A DNA stretch of 35,036 bases from Microseira wollei NIES-4236 (GCF_020521235.1 NZ_BLAY01000106.1:1-35036); one strand, 5' to 3'; shown: positions 15,995 to 25,275, numbered from the stretch's first letter. Program-made: numbers and translations. Notes: generated by a model not told the origin, from the letters alone.

Positions 15995-16118
15995 GTCTTT
16001 AAAATCTTTCGCTGTGGTATTTCACTCGTCGAGGTACTGAAGCGGGATGCCAGCCACCACCTTATACTGGATCGAGTCTGGACTTAATAGCATCGAAACC
16101 AGGTCTTGAGGTGACTGC

Positions 16119-17585
16119 ATGGCATCCATCCGCGAGTTGCACAAACAACTCATCAAAAAAGAACGCTCTGCTGTAGAAATAACCAAAGAAGCCTTAGAAC
16201 GCATAGAGGCTTTAGAACCCAAAGTACGCAGTTTTCTGTGCGTTACAGCAGATCGCGCCTTAGAACAGGCTATGGCGGTGGATGCTAAAATCGCCGCAGG
16301 AGAGGAAATTGGCCTCTTGGCGGGGATTCCCATTGCCGTTAAGGATAATATGTGTACCAAGGGCATCCCCACCACCTGTGCCTCCAAGATTTTAGAAGGG
16401 TTTATCCCGCCTTACGAGTCCACGGTGACGCAAAAACTGCTCGACGCGGGGGCGGTAATCGTAGGCAAGACTAACATGGATGAGTTCGCGATGGGCAGTT
16501 CCACAGAAACTTCTGCCTATCAGCTGACTGCGAACCCTTGGGACTTAGAACGAGTACCGGGGGGTTCTTCTGGCGGCTCGGCGGCGGCGGTATCGGCAGA
16601 TGAATGCGTGGTATCCTTGGGTTCGGATACGGGGGGTTCGATTCGGCTTCCAGCTTCTTTCTGCGGCGTTGTAGGATTGAAACCGACTTATGGATTGGTA
16701 TCTCGTTTCGGACTCGTGGCGTATGGTTCTTCCTTAGATCAAATTGGGCCATTTGGTCGTAGCATAGAAGATACGGCGATATTGTTGGGAGCGATCGCAG
16801 GTTACGACCCCAAAGACTCCACCAGTCTCAACGTCCAAATACCCGATTACGCCAAAGCACTTAAACCGAATCTTAAACCCAGAGGCTTTCTCAGAATTGG
16901 CATAATCAAAGAAACCTTTGGCGAAGGTTTAGATCCCATAGTCGAAAAAGCAATCACCAAAGCCATCGAACAACTGCAACAATTAGGCGCAGAAATCCAC
17001 GTTATTTCTTGTCCTCGTTTCCGCTACGGCTTGCCCGCCTACTACATCATCGCACCTTCGGAAGCCTCTGCAAATCTAGCCAGATACGACGGGGTAAAAT
17101 ACGGTTTCCGCACCAGCGATCCTGATAATTTAATGACAATGTATACCAAAACTCGCGCCGCTGGTTTTGGTGCTGAAGTCAAGCGTCGGATTATGTTAGG
17201 AACCTATGCATTATCTGCGGGGTATTACGACGCCTACTATCTGAAAGCGCAAAAAGTCCGTACCTTAATTAAACAAGACTTCGATCGCGCGTTTGAACAA
17301 GTGGATATTTTAGTTTGTCCCACCGCACCCACCACCGCTTTTAAAGCTGGGGAAAAAACCGCAGATCCTTTAAGTATGTATCTGTCGGACTTGATGACAA
17401 TTCCGGTAAATCTGGCTGGTTTACCAGGATTAAGTATACCCTGCGGCTTCGACGAGCAAGGATTACCCATCGGCTTACAAATGATTGGTAAAGTATTGCG
17501 CGAAGACTTGTTATTAGAAGTCGCCTATGCCTACGAACAAGCCACCCCTTGGCACTTACGCAACCCTAATTTAGTCAATGGTTAA
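16119..17585 (+). CDS. gatA: Aspartyl/glutamyl-tRNA amidotransferase subunit A
   Basis: GatA frees ammonia from glutamine so that GatCAB can turn Glu-tRNA(Gln) into Gln-tRNA(Gln), a step cyanobacteria need because they lack glutaminyl-tRNA synthetase. The protein is 488 residues, normal for the family. The amidase signature runs [14 protein letters not shown] then [19 protein letters not shown]. The Ser-cis-Ser-Lys triad is there: Lys in GIPIAVKDN, and the serines in GGSSGGS and DTGGSIR. The start ATG at 16119 has a GAGGTGA ribosome site six bases upstream (16109-16115). gatB and gatC are not in the window, as is usual in cyanobacteria, where gat genes are dispersed. dnaE follows 85 bases downstream in the same direction, separated by an inverted heptamer repeat. 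Confidence 0.97.
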   Translation: MASIRELHKQLIKKERSAVEITKEALERIEALEPKVRSFLCVTADRALEQAMAVDAKIAAGEEIGLLAGIPIAVKDNMCTKGIPTTCASKILEGFIPPYESTVTQKLLDAGAVIVGKTNMDEFAMGSSTETSAYQLTANPWDLERVPGGSSGGSAAAVSADECVVSLGSDTGGSIRLPASFCGVVGLKPTYGLVSRFGLVAYGSSLDQIGPFGRSIEDTAILLGAIAGYDPKDSTSLNVQIPDYAKALKPNLKPRGFLRIGIIKETFGEGLDPIVEKAITKAIEQLQQLGAEIHVISCPRFRYGLPAYYIIAPSEASANLARYDGVKYGFRTSDPDNLMTMYTKTRAAGFGAEVKRRIMLGTYALSAGYYDAYYLKAQKVRTLIKQDFDRAFEQVDILVCPTAPTTAFKAGEKTADPLSMYLSDLMTIPVNLAGLPGLSIPCGFDEQGLPIGLQMIGKVLREDLLLEVAYAYEQATPWHLRNPNLVNG

Positions 17586-17587
17586 TG

Positions 17588-17660
17588 GCTAATTGCTAAT
17601 GGGTAATAGGAAACAAAACCAACTAACCATTAGCAATTAGCAATTAGCAATTAGCAATTA
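17588..17660. repeat. Inverted heptamer repeats between gatA and dnaE
   Basis: GCTAATTGCTAATGG (17588-17602) is the exact reverse complement of 17627-17641, and TAGCAAT heptamers continue to about 17660. The result is a 15-bp hairpin with a 24-base loop right after the gatA stop. It could act as a terminator or mRNA-stabilising structure. Confidence 0.75.
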
Positions 17661-17670
17661 CCAATTTACT

Positions 17671-20600
17671 ATGTCCTTCGTCGGTTTACACAATCACAGC
17701 GATTATAGCCTGCTCGATGGAGCGAGTCAGTTACCGGACTTGGTAGATCGAGCGATAGAATTGGGGATGAATGCGATCGCTCTCACCGATCACGGCGTCA
17801 TGTACGGCGCTATTGAGTTACTTAAAGTCTGCCGTGGTAAAGGCGTCAAGCCAATTATCGGCAATGAAATGTACATAATCAATGGGGACATCGAAAAACA
17901 AGAACGGCGTCCCCGCTATCACCAAGTTGTTTTAGCCAAAAACAACCAAGGCTATAAAAATTTAGTCAAACTTACCACAATTTCCAACCTTAAAGGCGTG
18001 CAAGGAAAAGGAATATTTTCCCGTCCTTGCATCAACAAAGAACTATTAAAAGAATACCGCGAAGGACTGATTGTCACCAGCGCTTGTTTGGGGGGAGAAG
18101 TTCCCCAAGCGATTCTGCAAGGTAAATTAGAAGCAGCGCGTAAAGTCGCTCAGTGGTATAAAGAAGTATTTGGAGATGATTATTATTTAGAAATTCAAGA
18201 CCACGGTTTGCCAGAAGAGCGCGTGGTCAATGTAGAAATTGCCAGAATTGCGCGAGAACTAGATATTAAAATAGTCGCGACGAACGATTCGCACTTTATT
18301 TCTTGCAACGATGTCGAGGCGCACGATGCGCTTTTATGCATTCAAACCAATCAATTGGTTATAGAAGAAAAACGGCTGAGATATACCGGAACCGAATATT
18401 TAAAATCAGCAGAAGAGATGCGACAACTGTTTCGCGACCATTTGGAAGATGATGTAATAGAGCAAGCGATCGCTAACACCGTAGAAGTAGCAGAAAAAGT
18501 CAATCGCTACGATATTATGGGCGAACCCCGCCTCCCCGACTACCCCGTTCCTTCCGGACATACCGCCGATACCTACGTCGAAGAAAAAGCCTGGGAAGGA
18601 CTGCTAGAACGCCTCAAATGCAAATCCCGCGCCGAAGTCGCTCCTGTTTACAAAGAACGGCTGGAATATGAGTTAAAAATGCTCCAGCAAATGGGATTTT
18701 CCACCTACTTTTTAGTCGTTTGGGATTATATCAAATTTGCCAGAGATAACGGAATACCTGTTGGTCCAGGACGAGGTAGTGCCGCAGGTTCTCTTGTTGC
18801 TTATGCGCTGAAAATTACTAATATAGATCCAGTTCACCACGGACTATTATTTGAGCGATTTCTGAACCCAGAACGGAAATCAATGCCGGATATCGATACA
18901 GATTTCTGCATCGAAAAACGAGATAAAGTAATCGAATACGTTACCAAAAAATACGGCGAAGATAGAGTCGCCCAAATTATTACCTTTAACCGCATGACCT
19001 CCAAAGCAGTCTTGAAAGACGTTGCTAGAACTTTAGGAGTGAGTTATGCAGATAGCGATCGCATGGCAAAATTAATTCCTGTATCTAGGGGCAAGCCTGC
19101 TAAACTTAAGGAAATGATCTCGGAGCAATCCCCAGAACCAAAATTTAAACAAGCATACGAAAACGAGACGGTTAACATCCACAACGAACGCAAAGAACCA
19201 ATCGGAGAAATTCCCGTTCGTCGCTGGGTCGATATGGCAATGCGAATAGAAGGCACAAACAAAACCTATGGAGTCCACGCTGCTGGCGTAGTAATTTCTG
19301 CCTCTCCTTTGGATGAAATAGTGCCGCTGCAAAAAAATAATGATGGTGCAGTAATTACCCAGTATTTCATGGAAGATGTGGAATCAATGGGACTGTTAAA
19401 AATGGACTTTTTGGGGTTAAAAAACCTCACGATTATAGAAAAAGCCATCGATTTAATCAAGAAAAATAAAAACGAAATTATTCACCCAGACGCGATAACA
19501 GAAGAAGAAAGATCCGGTCAAAGAATCCTAGCAAAAGGAAATGAGAAAAAACTCCCGTTAATGGTAAAAAAGACATTTGAGATTATCGAAAAAGGAGATT
19601 TAGAAGGCATATTTCAAATCGAATCTTCTGGAATGCGCGATATCGTGCAAAGATTAAAGCCATCTAACATAGAAGATCTTTCGTCTATTTTAGCCCTTTA
19701 TCGACCAGGGCCATTAGATGCAGGCTTGATTCCCCAATTCATCGACCGCAAACATGGAAGAGAGCCAATTCAATACGATAACAGTAAATTAGAACCAATT
19801 CTTGAAGAAACTTATGGTATTCTTGTATACCAAGAACAAATCATGAAAGTGGCTCAAGATTTGGCAGGATATAGCCTGGGTCAAGCTGATATATTACGTC
19901 GCTGTTTAAGCGGATCGACCCAAGTAATTGATGTAGCAACAGGTCGTTTAGTTAGTTTAAGTGAAATCGCTGCAAAACCAGAATACTGGTTAGGACGAAA
20001 AGTATTTTCACTGAATTGCAAAACCAAAAAAATAACCCAGCAACCGATTGCAGAAATTCATCCTAATGGGATTAGGTGTGTTTGGGAGATTACAACTAAA
20101 ACAAACCGTAAGATTAGAGCAACCTCAGATCACCTTTTTTATACTGTTTTGGGATGGAAAACCCTGAAAAATTTTAAAGTAGGCGATCGCATCGCAATTG
20201 CCAAAACATTACCGATTAGGCATACGAGCGATATATCAGAGTCTTCTGGATTGAATTTTCAGAAAACACCAAGTAGAAGTTTAGCGCGTCATCGAGTTCG
20301 CAACTTTGCCCTCGCTTTGGAGGATGAAGAATTAATGGCGATCGCTGATTCAGAAGTTTTCTGGGATGAGATTGTTTCCATCCAATATATCGGTGAAGAA
20401 GAAGTCTTCGATCTAACCATTCCTGAAACTCACAATTTCATTGCTAATGACTTTATTGCTCACAATTGTATGGGGAAAAAGAAAGCAGATGAAATGCAGA
20501 AACAGCGGGAAATGTTTATTGATGGTTCAGCTAAGAATGGAATAAAAAGATCCCTGGCTGAAAAGTTGTTTGAACAGATGGTTAAGTTCGCTGAATATTG

Positions 20601-20928
20601 CTTAAGCTACGAGACTGAAATACTGACAGTTGAATATGGCTTAATGCCGATTGGCAAAATAGTTGAAAAAGAAATTGAATGTACTGTTTACAGCGTTGAT
20701 AGTCATGGCTATGTCTACACACAACCAATTGCACAATGGCATAAGCGTGGCGAGCAAGAAATATTTGAGTATGATTTGGAAGACGGTTCCATTATCCGAG
20801 CAACAAAAGACCACAAGTTTATGACAACTGATGGTCAAATGTTACCAATTGACGAAATATTTGAAAAAGGATTAGATTTAAAGCAAGTCAGCTTAGAAAG
20901 TAAATATGAAAATGTTTACGAGATCTAA
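17671..20928 (+). CDS. dnaE: DNA polymerase III alpha subunit, N-terminal cistron, with mini-intein and N-half of split intein
   Basis: A 1085-residue precursor of the replicative polymerase. Residues 1-744 are N-extein: the PHP domain ([26 protein letters not shown]), the polymerase core with catalytic PDIDTDF (406-412), [16 protein letters not shown] and [11 protein letters not shown]. Residues 745-932 are a complete mini-intein. Residues 933-976 return to DnaE ([11 protein letters not shown] to MVKFAEY). Residues 977-1085 are the N-half of an intein like the split DnaE inteins of Nostoc and Synechocystis ([26 protein letters not shown]). The stop at 20926-20928 comes just after the usual end of that half. 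Working DnaE needs cis-splicing of the first intein and trans-splicing of the second with the product of 21682-23028. The ATG at 17671 has no clear ribosome site. Confidence 0.95.
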   Translation: MSFVGLHNHSDYSLLDGASQLPDLVDRAIELGMNAIALTDHGVMYGAIELLKVCRGKGVKPIIGNEMYIINGDIEKQERRPRYHQVVLAKNNQGYKNLVKLTTISNLKGVQGKGIFSRPCINKELLKEYREGLIVTSACLGGEVPQAILQGKLEAARKVAQWYKEVFGDDYYLEIQDHGLPEERVVNVEIARIARELDIKIVATNDSHFISCNDVEAHDALLCIQTNQLVIEEKRLRYTGTEYLKSAEEMRQLFRDHLEDDVIEQAIANTVEVAEKVNRYDIMGEPRLPDYPVPSGHTADTYVEEKAWEGLLERLKCKSRAEVAPVYKERLEYELKMLQQMGFSTYFLVVWDYIKFARDNGIPVGPGRGSAAGSLVAYALKITNIDPVHHGLLFERFLNPERKSMPDIDTDFCIEKRDKVIEYVTKKYGEDRVAQIITFNRMTSKAVLKDVARTLGVSYADSDRMAKLIPVSRGKPAKLKEMISEQSPEPKFKQAYENETVNIHNERKEPIGEIPVRRWVDMAMRIEGTNKTYGVHAAGVVISASPLDEIVPLQKNNDGAVITQYFMEDVESMGLLKMDFLGLKNLTIIEKAIDLIKKNKNEIIHPDAITEEERSGQRILAKGNEKKLPLMVKKTFEIIEKGDLEGIFQIESSGMRDIVQRLKPSNIEDLSSILALYRPGPLDAGLIPQFIDRKHGREPIQYDNSKLEPILEETYGILVYQEQIMKVAQDLAGYSLGQADILRRCLSGSTQVIDVATGRLVSLSEIAAKPEYWLGRKVFSLNCKTKKITQQPIAEIHPNGIRCVWEITTKTNRKIRATSDHLFYTVLGWKTLKNFKVGDRIAIAKTLPIRHTSDISESSGLNFQKTPSRSLARHRVRNFALALEDEELMAIADSEVFWDEIVSIQYIGEEEVFDLTIPETHNFIANDFIAHNCMGKKKADEMQKQREMFIDGSAKNGIKRSLAEKLFEQMVKFAEYCLSYETEILTVEYGLMPIGKIVEKEIECTVYSVDSHGYVYTQPIAQWHKRGEQEIFEYDLEDGSIIRATKDHKFMTTDGQMLPIDEIFEKGLDLKQVSLESKYENVYEI
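19903..20466 (+). other. Intein 1 (contiguous mini-intein, 188 residues) in dnaE
   Basis: Inserted between ILRR and CMGKKK, a conserved stretch of the polymerase. Block A: Cys1 in [11 protein letters not shown]. Block [17 protein letters not shown] with the TxxH motif. Block [22 protein letters not shown] then AHN|C, with the penultimate His, terminal Asn and a Cys as the first downstream residue. All splicing residues are present. There is no LAGLIDADG motif; a linker of about 70 residues stands where an endonuclease would be. It should therefore splice but not home. The split intein begins only 44 residues after its end. Confidence 0.93.
20599..20925 (+). other. Intein 2, N-terminal half at the canonical DnaE split site
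   Basis: Starts at Cys977 in [10 protein letters not shown] and runs 109 residues to the stop. It matches the well-known DnaE N-inteins almost residue for residue ([20 protein letters not shown], then [17 protein letters not shown]). Their half ends soon after DEIFExxLDL; here the C-terminal tail [15 protein letters not shown] is slightly longer and overlaps the start of the endonuclease gene. Confidence 0.95.
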
Positions 20929-21689
20929 CAAGTTAACAGCTCAACAAAAGCAGCAAATAATTGATGCTTTTAATCAGGGTATGGAATGCAGAGAGATTCC
21001 GCGCTATCTTGGTGTTAGTGAGAGGTATGTTTCAAGAGTTTTACTAGAAGTAAATATTAATACGCGCAAAAATCGCTATAGATTAAATGAAAGTTACTTT
21101 GATATAATTAACTCTCAAGTTAAAGCTTATTTGTTAGGCTTGGTAGCTGGTGATGGCTGTGTAACTAAAACTAACTACGTTGCTTTTGAGTCTATTGATA
21201 AAGAACTAACAGAACTCCTGAGTAAAGAACTCCAATACTCTGGTAAAATTAGAATAGTTCAGCCGAAAGATTATGCACCTCCGGCATCGAATAAATTTTT
21301 CATCTCAGAGGATAGCCAGTGCTTTGTCTAGCTACGGCATCGTCACCGGACGAAGTTTTTCTGGCATTCATTATTTGACCGAATCAGAATATTTAGCCTC
21401 CTACGTTCTGGGATATTTTGATGGTGACGGTTGTGCTTATGTAAACGAAGGAAGAAGTGGCGGCTTAATCTCTATTGTAGGTGACTTTGAATTCAGTTGT
21501 GAACTGGCAAGACTATTAAATATGGGTTATGTAGAAGAACACATATACAAAAAGGTTTATTATTGGAGGATATACAGCCGCAAAAACATAGAGTCATTTT
21601 ATAACTTTGTAGATTGGCATCCAGATTTGGGACTACAACGTAATCAAAGAAAAATTGAGGAAATTTTAGGGAGTTACAGACGTGGTTAA
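20906..21689 (+). pseudogene. LAGLIDADG homing endonuclease between the dnaE halves (one frameshift)
   Basis: Two overlapping frames (20906-21331 and 21273-21689) read as one protein of about 260 residues once a single frameshift near 21290-21310 is allowed for. The first part has a helix-turn-helix (QQIIDAFNQGMECREIPRYL, GVSERYVSRVL) and LAGLIDADG motif 1, YLLGLVAGDGC. The second part has ISSQRIASALSSYGIV-like sequence and motif 2, YVLGYFDGDGC; both acidic residues are kept. An in-frame TAG at 20894-20896 means it cannot be read from dnaE-N, so it starts at ATG 20906 or 20912 inside the end of dnaE-N. It ends at TAA 21687-21689, inside the start of dnaE-C. The frame break could be an added T in the T-run 21296-21300 or loss of five bases in CATCTC repeats. 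Two-motif enzymes of this type cut intein-free alleles. Confidence 0.88.
21668..21684 (+). promoter_or_regulatory. Ribosome binding site and GTG start deciding the dnaE-C cistron
   Basis: AGGGAG (21668-21673), eight bases, then GTG at 21682. An in-frame TAG at 21667-21669 lies just upstream, so no longer start is possible. The GTG overlaps the endonuclease stop (GTGGTTAA), suggesting translational coupling. Confidence 0.75.
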
Positions 21690-21789
21690 AATTGTTAGCC
21701 GTAGATCGTTAGGAATGCAACCAGTATACGATATCGGGGTTGAAAGCGACCATAACTTTATTTTGGGAAATGGCTTGGTTGCTTCTAAT
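21682..21789 (+). other. Intein 2, C-terminal half
   Basis: Thirty-six codons from GTG to the Asn before CFNKSHS. Block F is PVYDIGVESDHNF and block G is GLVASN|C. The start residue matches where independently encoded DnaE C-inteins begin. Confidence 0.95.
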
Positions 21790-23028
21790 TGCTTCAATAA
21801 ATCCCATTCAACGGCTTATGCATATGTAACTTATCAAACGGCATTTTTAAAAGCAAATTATACCACAGAATACATGGCGGCGCTGTTAACGGCTAATAGC
21901 GGCGATCGGGAGAAAGTGAAAAAATATATTGACGGCTGTCAGAAAATGCATATTCAGGTAGAACCGCCGGATATTAATCGATCAGGGGTAGATTTTACGC
22001 CGCAAGGAAATAGTATTTTATTTGGACTATCGGCAATCCAGAATGTGGGGGAAAATGCGATCGCATCCATCCTCAACGCGCGCAATGAGGGAGGCGCATT
22101 CAAGAGTCTGGCAGATCTGTGCGATCGCATCGACCTCCGCACAGTCAATCGCCGCGTCTTGGAAGCTTTAATCAAATGCGGCGCCTTCGATAGCATCGAA
22201 AAGAACCGCAATCAATTAATCCACGACCTCGACCTAGTCATCACCTGGGCGCACGATCGTGCCAAAGATAAAGCAGTTGGTCAAGGCAATTTATTCGACC
22301 TCCTGGGAGGTTTTACAACGGGTTCTGATAGCAATCAAGGCTACGACTCTGCCCCCAAACACCCGCCAGTGCCGGATTTTCCCAGCCGCGAAAAATTGCA
22401 AATGGAAAAAGAACTGCTGGGTTTTTACGTTTCGGAACATCCGCTTAAATCTGCTAGCAAAGTAGCACAGATGATGGATATAACTACTATTAGCATCAGC
22501 CAATTAGAGGGGCAAAAAAATCAGGCAAAAGTCAGCGCGATCGTGATGGTAACAGCTATCAAAAACGTGATGACCAAAAAACGCGAACCAATGGCAATCT
22601 TGCAAATCGAAGATATCAGCGGACAAGCGGAAGCCGTTGTTTTTCCCAAAACTTACGAACAGATTAACTCGCACCTAAATAATGATGCCCGTTTAATCCT
22701 CTCAGGAAAAGTCGATAAACAAGAAGAACGTACCCAACTGATTGTTGACGACGCCTTCCCCGTCGAAAACGTTCAAATGGTGATGGTAAAACTCGCACCC
22801 CAGGGAGTCAACCCCAATGAATTGAGTACCTTGCGAAGCATTTTGCAAGAACATAGAGACAAGGAAGAAAAAGCAAAAGTCCCCGTGGTTGCGATCGTAT
22901 CAGACCGAAATCGGCGCGAGTTGTTGCGTCTGGACCCCAAAGATTGGGTGCAAGATGCTCAAGCAGTTGTCAATGCACTCAAAAGCGCTGGATTTGATGC
23001 CGACGCCAAGCGCTTAGTCGGTGCTTAA
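21682..23028 (+). CDS. dnaE: DNA polymerase III alpha subunit, C-terminal cistron, with C-half of split intein
   Basis: A 448-residue precursor. Residues 1-36 are the C-intein: VKIVSRRSLGMQPVYDIGVE, then SDHNFILGNGLVASN and Cys+1; this is exactly the 36-residue length of the classic DnaE C-intein, with the terminal Asn and the family's HN pair in place. Residues 37-448 are C-extein: CFNKSHSTAYAYVTYQTAFL, the HhH region, the OB-fold (VSAIVMVTAIKNVMTKKREP, then MAILQIEDISGQAEAVVF) and a C-terminal domain ending KSAGFDADAKRLVGA. With 788 N-extein residues this gives a 1200-residue mature DnaE, normal for cyanobacteria. It uses a GTG start with its own ribosome site. Trans-splicing with the upstream cistron is needed to make the polymerase. 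Confidence 0.95.
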   Translation: MVKIVSRRSLGMQPVYDIGVESDHNFILGNGLVASNCFNKSHSTAYAYVTYQTAFLKANYTTEYMAALLTANSGDREKVKKYIDGCQKMHIQVEPPDINRSGVDFTPQGNSILFGLSAIQNVGENAIASILNARNEGGAFKSLADLCDRIDLRTVNRRVLEALIKCGAFDSIEKNRNQLIHDLDLVITWAHDRAKDKAVGQGNLFDLLGGFTTGSDSNQGYDSAPKHPPVPDFPSREKLQMEKELLGFYVSEHPLKSASKVAQMMDITTISISQLEGQKNQAKVSAIVMVTAIKNVMTKKREPMAILQIEDISGQAEAVVFPKTYEQINSHLNNDARLILSGKVDKQEERTQLIVDDAFPVENVQMVMVKLAPQGVNPNELSTLRSILQEHRDKEEKAKVPVVAIVSDRNRRELLRLDPKDWVQDAQAVVNALKSAGFDADAKRLVGA

Positions 23029-23210
23029 TTAGTTAGTGGTTATTAGTTATTAATAGAACCCTCATAACTAATCACTACTATACTTAACACAGACGCTTGC
23101 CTGACAATTAGGTAGCTAAGAGAAGACTGGCAGAAATATCAAACTAGCCATTAGCAATTAGCAATTAGCAATTAGCTATTAGCACTATCTATGACCGCAG
23201 CAAGCATAAC
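23029..23210. repeat. Convergent gap with hairpin and heptamer repeats
   Basis: The gap separates the convergent dnaE and kinase genes. TTATTAGTTAT and ATAACTAATCACTA near 23036-23080 can pair as an imperfect hairpin, a possible bidirectional terminator. TAGCAAT heptamers occupy 23149-23183. Confidence 0.5.
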
Positions 23211-25202
23211 TTACTTTTCCCATATCTTGATCGTATTATCGAAACTGCCGCTGACAATGGTTTGTCCATCTGGACTAATTGCTACAGAACTAATCTGGTT
23301 AGTATGCCCAGTAAGCGTGTAAAGCAGTTCGCCATTGTTGATATTCCACAGCTTGAGAGTCTTGTCGCTGCTACCGGAAACAAGCATCTTGCCATCCGCA
23401 CTGATGACAATCGAATTAACTGACTCTGCATGATCCGAAAGCGTGCGGATTAATTCTCCGGTACTTGCATCCCACAATTTGATTGTTTTGTCCTTACTGC
23501 CGCTGGCGATAATTTTCCCATCAGGACTAATGGCGACCGAATTGACTAAATTAAAATGCCCGCTGAGAGTGCGAAGCAATTTTCCACTATCGATAGCCCA
23601 CAACTTGATTTGGTTGTCAAGACCGCCGCTGGCTAAAAACTGTCCGTCCGGGCTGATGGCGACTGATTTAATCATGCCTGCCGGACTCAACAGCGTACCC
23701 CGCAGCGTTCCGGTGGTGAGCTTCCATAATTTAATTGTCCTGTCCTTGCTACCGCTGGCGAGAGTTAGCCCATCCGCACTGATAGCGACAGAACTCACAT
23801 CTCTGCCATGATCGGTTAAAGTGCGAAGCTGGCTGCCAGTGAACAGATTCCAAATCTTAATCGTTCTGTCATCGCCGCCGCTGACCAGCATTTGCCCATT
23901 AGGGCTGATGGCGACGGTATTGACAGCCTTTGAATGTCCGCTGAGGGTTTGCAACAGTTCTCCCGTCTGGAGATGCCAAACTTTAATCTTGTCATCGAGA
24001 CTGCCGCTAGCAACGGTTTGTCCGTTGGGGCTGATGGTAACCGAGGTGACCCAGGATGAATGTCCGCTGAGGCTATTTACGCATCCCCAAGTGCCAGTTT
24101 TAGGGTTAGAATTTATGCCTCTGGGAAGGGGGGGTCTGGAAATCGGCGGTCTGGAGATAGGGGGATTGGAAACCGGCGGTTGGGAGACGGGGGGGTCAGA
24201 CAGGGGCGCTTTTGGCAGCGGCAGTCTTGCACCCGGTGGCGGAGAGATTGGGGCAGGCGGAACCGTGGCAGGTTTTGGCGGTGTCTTGAGGGGGGTAGGG
24301 GGAGCCAAAGGTTGACCGCCGATCTCCCTGAGTATCTCATCCGCAGACTGGTAGCGATCGCTCACCAAGTCTTTCAGCATTTTGTCCAAAATCTGCCCCA
24401 AGCGATCGCTGACATTTATGCCTTTTTTGAGCAAATAATCTCGCCAGATCCAGCGACCTTGCAACGGATTGTACAACTCTTCCGGTTTGATTCCCGTTAT
24501 CAGGTGAATGCAAGTTGCACCCAAACTGTAGATATCGCTTGCCGGATACACTTGACCGCTTCGCAGTTGTTCTAACGGTGCATACCCTTCCGTACCAATT
24601 CTCGTTCCTGGTTGGATTTGAGTCGTGTCTTTCAACTGCTTGGCGATGCCAAAATCTATTAGCACTAACCTGCCATCAATCTGGCGGCGAATAATATTCG
24701 CCGGCGTAATATCCCGGTGAATGATCTGGCGGTCGTGGATAAACTTCAAAACTGGTAGGATATCGCCCAACACCTGCCGGATTTTTTGTTCGCTAAAAAT
24801 TCCCTGCCGGTGCAACTCCTGAAACAAAGTTTGCCCTTCGATGAACTGCTGCACCAGATATAGGTATTTGTCCTGCTCGAAGTAAGCCAGCAGCGTGGGT
24901 ATTTGGGGATGCTCTCCCAATTCGTGTAGCCTGACTGCCTCTTGGTTAAACAGTCGGATTGCCTTGTCTAGGGAATTTGTTCCTTGAATTTGGGGCGAAA
25001 ATTGTTTAATCACGCAAGGAGTTTTTAGCCTATCTTCATCTACTGCGAGATAGGTTCTGGCAAATCCTCCCTGACCGAGAGGACGGATTGGGCGGTAGTG
25101 ACCCCTCAGCAGCGGCACTAATTTTGCTTTGCAGCTAGTGCAAAACGGTTCGTTTTCAGGATTGAGAGGCTGCTGGCAATTGGGATTTAAGCAACAGATC
25201 AT
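23211..25202 (-). CDS. Serine/threonine protein kinase with C-terminal WD40 propeller
   Basis: A 663-residue protein. A short zinc-ribbon-like start (CCLNPNCQQPL, FCTSCKAKL; two CxxC-type pairs) is followed by a Hanks-type kinase domain (about 34-300): glycine loop LGQGGFARTY, ATP lysine in CVIKQF, catalytic loop IIHRDITPANI, DFG in LIDFGIAKQ, then GTEGYAPLEQ and SDIYSLGAT. A proline-rich linker (about 300-375) has repeats such as PPVSQPPVSNPPISRPP. Seven WD40 repeats fill the rest, each with SVAISPDGQ and SGSxDxTIKLW-like ends, enough for a closed seven-bladed propeller. This architecture is typical of large filamentous cyanobacteria. There is no membrane segment, so it is probably cytoplasmic. 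The ligand and targets are unknown. It is read convergently towards dnaE. Confidence 0.95.
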   Translation of the reverse strand: MICCLNPNCQQPLNPENEPFCTSCKAKLVPLLRGHYRPIRPLGQGGFARTYLAVDEDRLKTPCVIKQFSPQIQGTNSLDKAIRLFNQEAVRLHELGEHPQIPTLLAYFEQDKYLYLVQQFIEGQTLFQELHRQGIFSEQKIRQVLGDILPVLKFIHDRQIIHRDITPANIIRRQIDGRLVLIDFGIAKQLKDTTQIQPGTRIGTEGYAPLEQLRSGQVYPASDIYSLGATCIHLITGIKPEELYNPLQGRWIWRDYLLKKGINVSDRLGQILDKMLKDLVSDRYQSADEILREIGGQPLAPPTPLKTPPKPATVPPAPISPPPGARLPLPKAPLSDPPVSQPPVSNPPISRPPISRPPLPRGINSNPKTGTWGCVNSLSGHSSWVTSVTISPNGQTVASGSLDDKIKVWHLQTGELLQTLSGHSKAVNTVAISPNGQMLVSGGDDRTIKIWNLFTGSQLRTLTDHGRDVSSVAISADGLTLASGSKDRTIKLWKLTTGTLRGTLLSPAGMIKSVAISPDGQFLASGGLDNQIKLWAIDSGKLLRTLSGHFNLVNSVAISPDGKIIASGSKDKTIKLWDASTGELIRTLSDHAESVNSIVISADGKMLVSGSSDKTLKLWNINNGELLYTLTGHTNQISSVAISPDGQTIVSGSFDNTIKIWEK

Positions 25203-25275
25203 AGTGACAAGGAACCCGAAGGACTTGTATTTTATTTTGCCTTTTATACGGGTATGCTATCTGTTCGCCGCAAAA

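Noticed and set aside
16019-16099. Short minus-strand frame (32 residues from ATG at 16099) before gatA
   Set aside because: Reads plausibly (LSPDSIQYKVVAG) but is too short, has no family match that I know and no clear ribosome site; left out as unsupported.
17671-23028. dnaE as an inactivated pseudogene with three frameshifts
   Set aside because: All extein and intein catalytic parts are intact, the extein lengths add to a normal DnaE, the cistron boundaries fall exactly where known split DnaE inteins begin and end, and the C cistron has its own ribosome site and start. An essential gene with this pattern is better read as functional and split.
23443-24575. Long plus-strand frames opposite the WD40 kinase
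   Set aside because: They mirror the WD40 repeats and proline-rich linker on the minus strand and have no domain of their own.
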